Source of the DNA: Brachynemurus nebulosus
Lineage: Eukaryota; Arthropoda; Insecta; Neuroptera; Myrmeleontidae
Assembly: GCA_035578155.1 (NCBI GenBank)
Contig: JAPWDM010000005.1
Coordinates: 18,040,877 to 18,104,876, forward strand
Length of the DNA stretch: 64,000 nt
Direction: 5' to 3'
Shown here: piece by piece, positions 36,768 to 48,545 of the stretch
How the letters are laid out: every line of letters starts with the position of its first letter
How positions within the stretch are numbered: position 1 is the first letter of the stretch
Made by a program: the position numbers and the translations under genes
The notes under the pieces: generated by a model
Seen by the model: only the letters and a program-made list of their open reading frames with translations
Databases searched by the model: none
What the model was told of the DNA's origin: nothing

Positions 36768-37545
36768 TGTAAAATGAGGCATTTATGTCATAAAAAAAGA
36801 ACAGACGTCTTGCTTGCTATGGTTGAATTTATTATGTAAAAATTTAATTTTTTAAGTAAAAAATTATAGACACTGTTAAGTTAATTTGTGTTTAAAGAGT
36901 TAAATTCCACTTTCAAAAATTGATTGAAACTCTAATTTATCATAAAGAAAAGTTATGTATAGCTCTCTGATTAATGACTATGTAAATTATATACAGGCTT
37001 TCTGTATAATGTTTATACCGCAATTTAATATATTTATCTCACTCGATTTAACGTTATTTACGAGTATGGTGGTTGGTCAATGATGGAGAGGTGTTTCACT
37101 GAGGGGTGTGAACTGAGATAAATGTGAAATTGTTTGAGGATATCGAGAGTCGTTCGTTCTTCTTCAAGATACAAATTGTTATTAATTTATCACTTTCAAC
37201 AGTTTTTATTAATCATTTATATTTATACATTGTTTTGTAAAAATTGAAAAAAAAATGTATGAAAATCTTCAAAGATAATTACGATAAAAAAAATGGTAGC
37301 TTGTCATAAGTATTCAAGTGTTTTTTTATAGCTTAATCAAGCTTACAATTAGTTTATTGTACGTACCGATGCAATAAATATCGATTGAAAGCTTTGAAAG
37401 CTTAAATATACATATATAAAGTATTTTTTAACAATATACCTAATAGTAAAGAAATGTCTACTTCGTGAATTTTTAAATTGTTATATTATTAAAATGATGA
37501 AATAATGTTAAGAAATATAATATTAATAGATTTGAGCGTTACTTC
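36768..37545. other. AT-rich stretch, nothing recognised
   Basis: No gene or repeat seen. Confidence 0.4.
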
Positions 37546-37648
37546 CATATTTGTAAATAATAAACAAATACTTTACTTTGCAAAATACCACTTTTATTTT
37601 TGAAACTGTGACAATATTGTTTCGAACCGTTAATTCATTTTCAAACAG
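37546..37648 (-). repeat. Fragment related to the 18.6-kb pogo-like element
   Basis: About 100 bp matches 18685-18787 in inverse orientation. The following 97-residue + strand frame (37578-37871) begins in this repeat; its end contains CDKCK but no recognisable domain, so it is not called as a gene. Confidence 0.75.
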
Positions 37649-37876
37649 AATAAAAATTACATTCGATACATGCCCTTATATACTAATTTTATCTACCTAT
37701 ACTTATGAAGGGGGAGTGGTATATGGTGTGGAAGTGGAAGGGGCGGGGGTAGTGGAAGAATCCGAAAAACAAGATTACATTACATGTGACAAATGCAAGC
37801 AAACACGTGACAAAAGATTGAAATTGACAAACAAACAATATTACAGAAAAATACAATTTTTAAAGGTTTAATTAAA

Positions 37877-38224
37877 TTATAATATTGAAAATAAAGTTGA
37901 ACTGTAAATATCGGTGTAGTGATTTAAAAGGTGATCAGAGTTATGTTTATTTATTTCTATTGCTTCTAGGATTGTTAACTTCTGTTCTTTGTTTGCCTCG
38001 TGTAGCAAGGTAATTTTCCGTTCTGGCGTATGTCCGGTGTCAATTAAATGCCTCGCAAAAGCAGAGTCGGATTTCTTATTCCTATAGGATCTGAAATGCT
38101 CTGCTCTCCGGGTTTCAAAGTTTCTGCCAGTTTGACCGATGTAAAAACTATTACAGTCTTGGCAATTTAATTTGTAGATACCCGATTTTTTAAGTTTATC
38201 AATTTTTGTTTTATTGTTATATAT
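37877..38224 (-). pseudogene. Penelope-like element, GIY-YIG endonuclease C-terminal fragment
   Basis: The minus-strand frame, open for about 115 codons between a TAA at 38225-38227 and a stop at 37877-37879, has no initiator Met. It reads KKSGIYKLNCQDCNSFYIGQ, then TGRNFETRRAEHF, DSAFARHLIDTGHTPE and ILEAIEINKH. The GIY...FYIG pair, the arginine in TGR-F-TR, the H in the RH-x-x-D-TGH block and the glutamate of EAIEI are the hallmark residues of the GIY-YIG nuclease that ends Penelope-like retroelement proteins. The upstream reverse transcriptase is missing (5' truncation), so this is a relic although this segment itself has no internal stop. Confidence 0.9.
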
Positions 38225-38230
38225 TTAAGT

Positions 38231-39659
38231 TATATAGTATGCCTCTCTATGAAGTAAACATACGATATAACACCAGAAGGTGGCATAGACCGCGTAATTC
38301 TGGGGGAAATATTAACGTATGGATAGTGGGAGTTACAGCTGGTGCGAATCGCGGCCATAGTGTAATAAACTGATATGTCCGGGTCTAAACGGATATACAT
38401 ATATAGCATGTATTTTTTTATATATACATCGAATATAACTTCAAATAACATTAAATGATGCGCGATAAAATTCTGAACACATACATATCAAAACAAAAAC
38501 AATATAACAATTATGACGAAAATTACATGTCTAAGTTAGACACACATTTTATTTCTTTGAAAAACTGTTTAGAGGATGTTTTTCTCTCTCTAATGACGTC
38601 AAGAACAAATATTTATTGTTGCAGGTTAATGTAGAAATTATTTACTTTGAAGATTGGTGCAAAGTGTCCGCGTCTAGACCCTCTGTCCGGGTCTATACGG
38701 TTTCACGGTAATCTTAAAATAAAATTGATGTTCATTTTATATATTTTTTTTTTTTTTGAGCTTTGTTTATGAAATATTGAGCTTCAAAGTGAAGTGTTTT
38801 TTTGTAGCACACGAACTGGTATGATATTTTTCTAAACGTTCGGTTTATTTTATAATTCTCTAATTATATTATTTACGTTTCAGACATAGTTATATTCAAC
38901 TTCAGTTAAATATTCTATAATCTATACAGACTATCTCGAATGTCGTATCTCGTGACATATTCGATGTGACCCATACGTGTCGTGTACGCTATAGGCAATT
39001 ATGGCTCAATATAACCAATAATCTATGCTACCGTCGTTCAGTTTTTATAGTTCATTAAAAATTTTTATAATAGTATCACGTCTAGTACATTTACTGGAGG
39101 TTTTATTATGATTTTAATGTCACCGATGGGTCGTTTAGTGACATTTGTGTCGTTTATTTTCAGTTAATATTACCGGAGTTTTTTTCGAGGCAAATAGATA
39201 ATAATTGAAAATAATAGATTTTATTAATGAATTGGAAAGAGGTGAGATTTTTAAAGTAACGTGAATTGGGTCATAAAATTTTATTAGTATTTTTCCCCTT
39301 TTTTTTGTTGGATGTTTTGAATTATTGATAAAAACAAATAAAATTTTGTATTAGATAGAGAGCTAACGTGCACTTTATTCAAAAAGTTTTTTACCGGTGA
39401 CTTTGTGTATTCCATACGAATCTGTCGTTATTTGTTAAAAATTGACAAAAATGGTTACTTTATATAAATTTTTCACTTTTACATTTTTTTTAAGGAAAAG
39501 CCTCATTTACTTTTCAGTGACACTCACTAATTGTCTTAATAAAAAGTTAGTGCAAAAGAGTAAAAACTCCAATGTATTCGTCACCTTATTGAATAGAATT
39601 GCGAATTTTAAAAATTTGAATATCTCAGAAACAAAAGTAACGGAACCTTTTCTATAGTA
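38231..39659. other. AT-rich stretch, nothing recognised
   Basis: No gene supported. Frames at 38230-38451 (-) and 39442-39657 (+) have no domain. Confidence 0.4.
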
Positions 39660-39973
39660 AAATTTTTAAAAAAATTTAAATTTTGACAAATCCTTCGTTC
39701 GGCAACTAAACAATAAAATATAGGTACTGACGAAATGTTTTTAAAATTCTAATTTCGGATGAATCGTTCTTGAGTTATCATGTCCACCGCAAGTGATGCC
39801 CTTTAGTTTCGCTATTTTCAAATATTTTTCTATGAAATAATTTAACAAGTATCTTAAAAAATGTAGTACTAATCGATGTTGTTAACAGTTGTTAAATAAA
39901 TATTTATTTTGCTCTTGAAAAAAAATCGAAAAAATGTAATTTCACCCGCTACAATTGTATATAACCCTTTAAG
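39660..39973 (-). repeat. Dispersed repeat, copy 2
   Basis: Inverted, diverged counterpart of 13644-13975 (shared gttatcatgtccaccgcaag, caaatccttcgttc, cccgctacaattgtat). Confidence 0.75.
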
Positions 39974-40736
39974 TATGTTTAAAATAGTTTAATCTATAAT
40001 CTGTTTTTATGTGTTCTGCGAAACAATGGAATTTAAGAATCCATAAGTATTATCTTTTATTGTAACTCGTATATTTACTTCCGGACACTGCTGTAGGTAC
40101 TTTAAATTCTAATAATCAAATTTCAACGATTAATGTCATTTATAAGATGATTACAACTTTTAAAATATTAAAACCATCTTTATTTTATCCTCTGGCTGAC
40201 GTGGATTGCTTCAACTCTTGTTTTTATAACTATATAGTTTTCCTTGTCGATTTTCCTATCACTATTGTGTTCAATATGTTCTTCAAAGTCGATTCATGTT
40301 ATTGTCGAAAAATACGATCACTTATGTCTGTTACATACATATATTAATATTTATATATGCAAAAATTTATTCGAATGGAACTTTACGGTGGTAAAATGGA
40401 CAAAAATTGATTTTTAAGTGTAAAATTTAAATGATGGATGTTTAATGCAAATTGGTACTGGTTATAAAATACCATATTGTGTTCCAGATCACACTTGTGG
40501 CGTGCGATTTTCGTAAATGGTAAAGGTACAAGGTCAGTTAGAAGAGGTAAATTATTTGTAAATGTTAAAGTATTTTGTGTGGTTCAAGCATTTATAGCCT
40601 GAGGACAGTTTTCATTTGTTTTCTCGTTCATAAGGAGAGCAGTTGTTGTCGATTGGTCGAGCGCTGAATAATATTTAATCAATTTTTTGCATATTTCTTC
40701 ATAACTATCAATTGAATTAAAATTTAAAATATAAAG
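39974..40736. other. AT-rich stretch, nothing recognised
   Basis: No gene or repeat seen. Confidence 0.4.
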
Positions 40737-40740
40737 TTAC

Positions 40741-41429
40741 TGTTGAGACTCTACTGTATCCACATTGCGTACGGCATAACGGAGTGCCACTGTATCCAAC
40801 ACAAGTTCCAGCTGCATGCGTAAGAACACTTCAACACCAAGCACCAGTACAGTCAACCGGTGGAGCAGTGGTAAAGTAGTCGGACTACCGATGCCAAGGG
40901 CCCGGGTTCAAACCCCATCGGCAACGACAATCTACACTTTCTTTTTTTTTAGTAACTCTTTTTTCTTTCACTTTTATGTAATGGTGGAACATTCCGGAAT
41001 CATCGAGAACTTCCACAATGAAGAAAACAACCACGTAACCAACATCACAACAACAAAACGTCATCATTCAAATGGGTATAAAAACCGAACACATCAAGCG
41101 ATGGGAATCAGTTGGAAATCGAGTGTTACGTTGAAGACTAGTGAATATCAAGTATTGGAGCAAGTAGTGGAACAGTCAGTGGAAATCGAGAAGTGGATCA
41201 GTCAGTTGGAAACCGGATTGGCTAGTCAGTGAACGTTTGTGGTCAACCGAACGGAATTGGTGGAATAACTGGACGAAATATTCTTTTTAACAAATATTGT
41301 TAATCACATCTTAATTTGTTAAATAAATTGTTGTTTTTGAAAAATTTCTATCTTATTATTTTGGAAACACACGTTTGGAAAGTTGGGTGCTCCAAAAGTG
41401 TTCAAGGAGTGAATCAGAGTGTCACAACA
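40741..41429 (+). mobile_element. Solo LTR of an LTR retrotransposon
   Basis: The 689-bp unit starts TGTTGAGACTC and ends GAGTGTCACAACA, i.e. TG...CA with short inverted ends. It is flanked by TTAC on both sides (40737-40740, 41430-41433). Inside are a TATA box (gggtataaaaacc, about 41073) and AATAAA (about 41322), in the order of a functional LTR. No internal retroviral-type genes adjoin it, so it is a recombination product. TGTTG starts are common in BEL/Pao and some Gypsy LTRs; the lineage is not resolved. A 138-residue frame at 40816-41232 lies wholly in the LTR and has no domain. Confidence 0.85.
40859..40929 (+). repeat. tRNA-like segment inside the solo LTR
   Basis: ggtggagcagtggtaaag fits a Pol III A box and cccgggttcaaacccc a B box, about 40 bp apart. 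Its end catcggcaacgac and the following T-run (tttctttttttttag) resemble a tRNA-derived SINE head. A complete cloverleaf is not convincing, so it is not called as a tRNA gene. Confidence 0.6.
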
Positions 41430-41462
41430 TTACTTATAAAAAAAAATATAAAAGTGTATATT

Positions 41463-41942
41463 TTATTAGTCATGCGCGAGAAGTACTAACTTGGCGCACA
41501 CATTTCTGTACGTAAAATAGCTGTTTGCCCATTGTACTCATCCCACATACTTTTTGCGTGCAGAAAGTAAACTTTCCACACGCAAATTGACAATAAAACA
41601 CGCAAAATTTAATCAAAACACGCCGCCTCTTGATTTTTCATTTAATAAATATTTAATAATTATTTCTATAGAAACCACCAAGAAAATAATTTAAACAATA
41701 TTTAATTCAGGAAAAAAAGACGAACACTTAAAAATATTATTTTAAAAAGTAATAAAAATGTCAAAAATAGTAATAATAATAGAAAAAAGTATGTGAAATT
41801 CGTAATAAAAAACAGTATGTGCAACTCGTGCGGGATTGTCGATTGCCCACTCAAGCGAATGAGGGCACTCACTACGTTCGTGCGCTTAACTTCACTTTCG
41901 TGGGCAATCGACAATTTTCCGCACTTATTGCACAATATACTA
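41463..41942 (-). repeat. Hairpin-rich interspersed repeat, copy 4
   Basis: Inverted full-length copy, ending ...gcacttattgcacaatatac. The large hairpin (ttgtcgattgcccactcaag...cgtgggcaatcgacaa) is well kept here. Confidence 0.85.
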
Positions 41943-43802
41943 TTTTCTTACATTTTATTTTTCGATAAAACTCTTTTTCACACCCCAGCAAAGTTTTATT
42001 AAAATTGGGAATTTCACTCTCGGTGAATTTCCTTGGTAGCAGAATTTTAAATTTTTCGTATTCTTCTTATTTTCCTTAGTAGTATTAAAAAAGTTTTAAA
42101 TTTGTAGCAAAAAAGAATACAGGAAAAAGATACTTTTAATCGGCAATCAATTTAAAATGGTCTTATAATAGTGAGAATCAGGTCCGACGAGGGGGCGGGA
42201 TAGCCGGGGTTGCATCCTCGGGGTCCGGCCTTGAAGATAGGGCCCGTAGCTGTTGAAATGAGGCTCGGGGAAAAGTGGAAAGACTTTTTTCTGCTCGTTA
42301 TTTATAGTTTTGAGAAAAAATAAAACTTCTGGGTTTAAAATTTTTACTCTTTTGTTTACGAAACACAACGTAAGTAACAAAACAGAAAAGTTCTACAACT
42401 GTGTTGTCAACATTTTTTTTTCTTTTAAATTCGTATTTGGGCATTTTTTATGCGTCATTCAACTGGAATTGGATTATCGGATTTGGACCATCATCTTTTT
42501 ACCTAAACAATCATCTTAATCTCGTTTACAATCATTGTAATTTTTTTAAACTTTCAAAAAATATATTTTTATTTTAAATTTTTTACATAAAAAATTAATA
42601 ATAATGAAAAGAGGTTTATAAAAGGGCTTAATCAGACAGTCTTTTTTATAATTAGTTTAATAATTTGATGATAATTTTACTGAAAGCTCTTTATATAATT
42701 AATATGTGACTAAAATTAAATAAATTTTACTACATTTTAATACAAATAATTATACCTCTTGAGAAATACGGACCGCAATCTTGCAACTAACATAATACAA
42801 TAACTGAAAATATTAAGTATTTAAAAGTATAAATAAAAATTAACAGGGTGAAGAATTTTTGAAATTTTATACTTAAATTTCATTTCTAATTTCAAATGAT
42901 ATATATTTGATTAAAGCAAACAGGCATTATTTCGTTAGAGTAGATTACTCTTGTCAAGGGAATCAAAATTATTTTATATAAATAAATAATTAAAATCATT
43001 TATTTGATACTATTATTAATTGTTACGTATTTTATTGATAATTTTGTTATTGAATGTTAATTAACGTGTGTATTAACAATTTCAATAATAATTTTTATTT
43101 TTGAGTATTATTATTATATTTATTCACTTTTAGTTATCATTTTGAAATGAGTTTGGTATTTTACTTTTTTGTTTCACCAAAACAAAAAACTATTTTCAAT
43201 ATTTATTTTTATTGTTGATTCATTTGAAATACGTTTTGTTTATTTATCTTTATTTTGTTTATTTGGTAAAATGTAAATTAAAGTTATTTTTTTAAATGTT
43301 TTTATATGACTAATGATTATTGCACTAGTTCATTAGAACAAAAATTGGATATTGGCTAAGGAAATAATGAAAAATTTTTATTTACGACTACTGAAAGCCA
43401 GCCCAACCAAAGTGGGCCTCGGTACAAAGTTAACTTTGTATGTGGGGCCTTGAAACAAATTTCGTACAACAATGTAACAATTTATTACATTTTGCTATTT
43501 TTGTATTGCACAAATTCGTACGGTCAGGGGTAGGTGGGATGATCTACATGGAAGTAATCTGGCAATTCTGAAAAAATGCTAGTTCCTTATATGACTGTGG
43601 TTGTTCAACAAAGTTACCGGCATAATATATTTTCGATACATACAAAATTCTTATACGCAAAATTTCAGCTTAAAATACACTCTTTCAGCGAAATATACCG
43701 TTGCTTTCGTTTTTTATATTACAATGTTATATTTGTTATGAAAAAATGTGTATTCATATGTGATTTTTATTTCGTCTTTGTAAATCTTTTGATGTAGAAT
43801 TT
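41943..43802. other. AT-rich stretch with a GC-rich patch
   Basis: 42180-42280 is GC-rich (caggtccgacgagggggcgg) and looks like one end of a degenerate hAT-type element without a partner. The rest shows no gene. Confidence 0.4.
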
Positions 43803-43926
43803 CTGTAATCTTACCACTTTTGGCACAAAATCGCTGTAACCTTACTACTTTTGGTACAGAATCGTTATAATCTAACTACTTGTGATATGGAATTGCTGTG
43901 ATCCCGCTCCTTTTGGTATAGAAATT
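43803..43926. repeat. 31-bp tandem repeat, four copies
   Basis: Units like ctgtaaccttactacttttg-gtacagaatcg start at 43803, 43834, 43865 and 43896. They diverge by several bases each. Confidence 0.8.
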
Positions 43927-44347
43927 TCGTGAATAAAATTACTGAAGATGTAAATCGATTTTGATTAACGGTAGGTCCAAGGTAATATTTTATTATATTC
44001 AGTCCAGAGAAAAATCTTTCTGCAGATGCAATGGTAAAGTTTAATTCGTAAAGTTAATCTAGTTTTTAGAAGAGTTACAAAATTATAGAGTTCAAGATTA
44101 TGGAACGCAAATCTCTACAACAAATTTTGATTTCATTTAGTCAATCAATATCGTCTTTCAAAGATCACATTTAAGTTTTAGATTTTCTGCGCCTCCTATT
44201 AACTTTTTAAAACTGGATTTTTATTAAACTTTGTTTTATTTTATTTTTGTGACTACGGATGCTTACGAATTTTTGGGTTTTAGCCTTGGATTCTCAGACT
44301 ACCTACGAGGCCACAAAAATGACACTAACGGTCCTCAGTAACTAATA

Positions 44348-44867
44348 CAGGTCAGTCCATAAGTCCGTGCGTATTATGGAATTTACTATGACTCATTTAC
44401 TAAACCAATACAATTTTGAACCTGTCGGAACTTGTCATCGTTTGACTAACATATTATTCAGTTCATCACTAATTTTCGTAAATATCGAACGCATTTTAGT
44501 ACCCATAGAAAATGAATATAGATAATTAGTACAAACGTGCTGTGCTACATTTTTCATTTTCGTGTGGTGAATCTGCCAGGACTGCAGCGATAAAAAATAA
44601 TAGTGTACATGGTGAATACACCATTAGTGTAAGGACTGCCCAGAAATGGTTTAAAAAATTTAAAGTTGGAGAAAGCAGCATTTATGATGAATCCCGTTCA
44701 GCACGTCCTGTTAATTCTGATGTTGACATTCTTAGAAATCTTGTGGAGTCGGAGCCACAATTAACAGTGGATCAGATTGCTGAAAGGATAAATTGTGTTT
44801 AATTGTGTTTTTTTATATTATTTAAAAATTTACCAAAAAAATATGCACACATTTATGGACCGACCTG
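44348..44867 (+). mobile_element. Mariner deletion derivative with terminal inverted repeats
   Basis: caggtcagtccataagtccg (44348) is mirrored by cataaatgt...ggaccgacctg to 44867 (TIR about 27 bp with several differences). Only 520 bp remain of a normal ~1.3-kb mariner; the catalytic half of the transposase is deleted. A TA duplication is not clean. Confidence 0.85.
44542..44802 (+). pseudogene. Mariner transposase, N-terminal helix-turn-helix fragment
   Basis: The 86-residue frame includes SVRTAQKWFKKFKVGESSIY, DESRSARPVNSD and LTVDQIAERINC. These are the first DNA-binding HTH with its W-F-x-x-F-K-x-G motif, the GRP-like linker (here SARP, a change from the usual SGRP), and the start of the second HTH of Mos1-type transposases. 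It then runs straight into the 3' end, so the D,D34D catalytic domain is absent. A possible upstream start (MENEYR, near 44511) is separated by a stop or frameshift. It cannot transpose by itself. Confidence 0.88.
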
Positions 44868-46118
44868 ACATATTGTTAGATAATATATAAAATCTTTTAT
44901 TTACGACTACCATGAAATTGCTTGTTTATTGTACAAAATACTATCTAAGTAAGCTACGTTTTACACACAGCCACATATTCAGCTTTACAGAAAATGGGCC
45001 TTTACACGCTTGTATGCTAAAAATAATAACGCCTACTACACTTTTATTAATTCTTATAATTATTGTATATTATACAGTGATATACATGATACATATTATG
45101 TTAGAATCTGTACAAAAATTTTACCTAGCAACTGACTGTTTACGTTTGTTTTTAATAAATTTCAAATACTATGTATATAATTTTAATGTATTAGCACAGT
45201 TTAAATAATAGTTTGCTTCACAAACAGTTACGAAACGAGATGACGTAAGAGTGTCATTTGGAATTCAAAAATTCCAAAGGGTTATCCATGTTATGTACCT
45301 AAATAATGCATAACATTATGCATACTAATATACACTGAAAATATCATCACTAAAGTAAATTTAATTTAGAAAAATAAATTTGCAGGTCAAATTATTTTGT
45401 GAAAATTTACAGTTCATAATTATGTAAATTATTTAATTTTGTCTAAGTTTCACTGACTTTTTTAAAATTTTTAACAACGATAGCAGTGGAATTTTAACTG
45501 TCATTAGATTTTTTTACTTAAAGCTTGTCATCAGTTATTTTTGATATTTCCTTGTAATTTTAGTGTGTTTTGTGATCTGTACGATATTTTTGATATGTAT
45601 TTAATTATTATGGTGGCTTAAAATGTCTGGTGATAACTCTTGTGCTGCTAAATTTTGTTTAAATCATTCAAAACAAAATTTCAAATTATGTTTTTTCTGA
45701 GTGCCGTATGATGCAAATTTGTAAATATTATTATAATTTAAATGATTATGTAAAAATTCGTTAAATAATAAATAATTATTAATATTTTATAATAATTCAG
45801 TTAATATTTTCGATTTCGATAGCGATAGGTCGTGACGATCTAAATTCTCGTGTTGAATACTGTCATCAATTTCGCGTTTGCTCAATTCATTTTGAAGAAA
45901 GTTGCTTTTAGTTGTTCATATAATTTAACATGACCATTATCAACCCTCAATCTCACATGTACAAACACATACAATCACATAAGTAAAAAAGGACATACAT
46001 AATTGTTTGTACTTATATTAAAAAAGGATAGAAAGTGCGTTTCGCTACTGCCTATGGTAATAATCTTTTATTTATACTGTGGTATTAGTATTTGTAGATT
46101 TATACCAAAATGTTGTCG
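44868..46118. other. AT-rich stretch, nothing recognised
   Basis: No gene supported; the frame at 44912-45208 has no domain. Confidence 0.4.
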
Positions 46119-46271
46119 TTTATTGTGAATTTCATGTTAGTCGTAGATAAAGTATAGTACGTAAATCGGTTGTAAGGCATATTACACACTTGCTCAATTA
46201 CGCGGCTCTTGCGTAACTTTTTCGCTCGTGTGTAATATGCAACTTACAACCTCAATCACGTAATATACTAT
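46119..46271. repeat. Palindromic MITE-like repeat, copy 2
   Basis: Ends tatagtacgtaa / acgtaatatacta are inverted. Inside, gttgtaaggcatattacaca pairs with gtgtgtaatatgcaacttac. Related to 35891-36020. Confidence 0.75.
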
Positions 46272-46479
46272 TCTGCTATTTAACACTTGCACACTTGTAT
46301 TAAAATAATAAATGAACGATGTGTTAAGCGAAACTTCATTCAATTTACCGTAAAAAGCCTAATATTTTTCAAGTAACAAATAATGTTGATTTTATTCGAA
46401 CAAATTAATTTACAGAAACAACATAAACATTTTGTTGTAGAAAAAAGGGGGCATTGTACCTAGAGAAAAAAAATCTATT

Positions 46480-47030
46480 ATGCATTCTAACATTCCATTG
46501 AGCGCTCAAATTCATCCCATTCACGAACTACTTACAACTACATCGGCACACCATGTCGCCTGCATGAGCCTACATCAGTCTGTTGTCTGCTTGCACCTCA
46601 CACGCAGTAGCCTCGTTCTAACTGAAACTACCTTCTACGAAGGTGTCAGTATAAAAGTACAGGGGCACCGGTACTCATACAGGGACACCTAGAACATCAG
46701 TGCTTGGGAAAATTGCGCCGTCCAAATGTGCAGTACCTATCGCATCTACACACACACATACACCGACGCGACGCAACGCAAACTGTGTGTAGAGACGCTC
46801 TAGGTCATCCTTTGCCGTGCCAGCTTCTCCGCGCGTCGCCAACAACACGCGCGTTAACTCACTCACGGTAACAGCATCAGATCTCGTGCCCGTCAGATCA
46901 ACCAGTCGCACCGCGTGTGCCGTGTCGAATTGTCGTCTCGAAATTCGACCGACTCGCTCGATTCACCTGATTCGCCCGATTGTGTCGTTCGAGTTGAAAC
47001 TCGTGAGCGTGGTTTTTTTCTATTGTAAAA
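46480..47030 (+). promoter_or_regulatory. CpG-rich island with TATA box: possible promoter and first non-coding exon
   Basis: This ~550-bp block is far richer in GC and CpG than anything else in the window. TATAAAA at 46650-46656 is followed 26 bases later by a ctcatac initiator-like site, and TCAGT occurs at 46697. CpG-dense sequence runs to about 46990. A consensus donor (aag|GTAAGC) stands at 47596. Opposed frames here (46675-46911 -, 46817-47119 +) show no domain and are probably products of the GC content. I infer a 5' UTR exon of a + strand gene with a long intron; unproven. Confidence 0.4.
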
Positions 47031-48350
47031 AAAATAGTTATAGTTTAAGTAAATTTTATTGTAATTGTTGGTGTAAGTTAGATTATTTAGGAATTAAGTC
47101 GAGTAAAATTAGATGTTAAATTGTATAAAAAAAAAGTTTGTTTTCTAATTTTTGAATCTAATTTTTCGTTTTTTAAATGTTATTCCAATAACAAGAAGCG
47201 TCATAATTTCTAAATTACAAAAAATTAAAATTTCTGTGATTTTCTGTGTGTCTAAATTATTCAAAAAAAAAAAAAAAAAAAAAATTCGATGTAAATGTTA
47301 ATCGTGTAGATAAATCTGTGTATTATTTTATCCACTTAATTAAACCATAATTAACTTATTGTTTTTTAAACGAGAAGACGGTGAAAAGTGCGGTGAGACG
47401 AAAGAGGGGGTAGAGAAAAAACAACAGTAACAAAAAAAAAGAATAACAATGTTTTTTTGTTCTTCATTATCTTGTCTCTCGTTTCTCGATTAGTTGTTAT
47501 CGATAAAGTGTATATTATATATGTATTTATTATTGGATGTTTTATTAGGGGTGATTACGTTTGTCAGATACAGTGAATGACGTGTTCTATTATAAGGTAA
47601 GCTAACTTAGTTCGAACGCATCCGAAAAAATATTAGTTATTTGTACATTTCAGAATGATTAATGTGAATTTAATATTACGCCCGAAAAATATTAAAGGAA
47701 AATATATTTGTTTGTATTTGTATCCGGTGAAAAGCAAAATGGGAAATAATTTTTTTTTTTGTTATCATTTATTATTATTTGAGCGGTCAAGGATTGGTCG
47801 AAGTTGATAGTAATGATTCTCGCATTTTCGTTTCTGTAATCATTTGTCTGAAGCTTTGAAATTGTATGAGGTTAATAATCAACAAGTTTTTTGTAATTAA
47901 TGTGAAATATTTAAACTGATTATATATTATTTTGGTGTGTGATGCCATCAGCGTGTAAGATATCGGGATTCGTCAGGGATTAACACTGAAATACAAAATA
48001 ATCCTTTCCTTTGACTCTATGAAAATTTATTATACCTTGTATAGTATTTATTAGTAAATTATCAGAGAATGCAAATCAGTTTTCTTACTCGTTACTTTCA
48101 TATATATGGTGTTAATTTTATTAAATGTAATAACATATATTTAGAACCACACAGAGAAAAATCTTATGTCCAACTTTACTAAGGTATTCAGATTGCATTT
48201 GCTGAATTTTAGTTTTCAAAACTCAAACTTATTTAAGTATTTGCTAGTAAATACTCAACTAATGATGTTCCAACAAAAGGTGTGTTAGTATAACAGGGGA
48301 TCAATTCAGACCTCCATACTGTTCGAGATTAAATATATGTATTTTTCCGT
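47031..48350. other. AT-rich stretch downstream of the CpG island
   Basis: No coding signal. An A-run of about 20 lies near 47265. It could be UTR and intron if the island is a promoter. Confidence 0.35.
47593..47601 (+). promoter_or_regulatory. Candidate 5' splice donor
   Basis: AAG|GTAAGC matches the animal donor consensus and would end the putative first exon described for 46480-47030. Single motif, low weight. Confidence 0.25.
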
Positions 48351-48351
48351 T

Positions 48352-48545
48352 CAGTTACATAATAAATGTATAAAAGTCCAATAAACAGTGGGAGAGCTGT
48401 GAAGAACGATCTTAATGTTATATCTAGTGGGAATGCTGGGAACGTAGAGAGACGTTTGGCACGTTTTTACTCAGTTACATAATAAAATATATAAAATACC
48501 ATAAACAGTGGAAACGCTGTGTACAACGTTTTTAACGTTATACAC
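48352..48545. repeat. Two-copy direct repeat (~120 bp)
   Basis: cagttacataataaa...ataaacagtgg occurs at about 48352 and again at about 48473, followed each time by a ...gctgtg...aacg...gttata block. Confidence 0.7.

Noticed and set aside
37578..37871. 97-residue + strand frame with CDKCK
   Set aside because: Its start is repeat DNA shared with 18.7 kb, only one CxxC is present, and it lies on the opposite strand next to a Penelope relic.
40859..40929. Functional tRNA gene
   Set aside because: A and B boxes are good but the stems do not close into a standard cloverleaf, and it is embedded in an LTR.
40816..41232. 138-residue + strand open frame
   Set aside because: It lies wholly inside a solo LTR, crosses the tRNA-like segment and poly-T, and has no recognisable domain.
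46675..47119. Two opposed frames in the CpG island
   Set aside because: Both are open because CpG-rich DNA has few stops. Neither has a domain or a continued exon structure.
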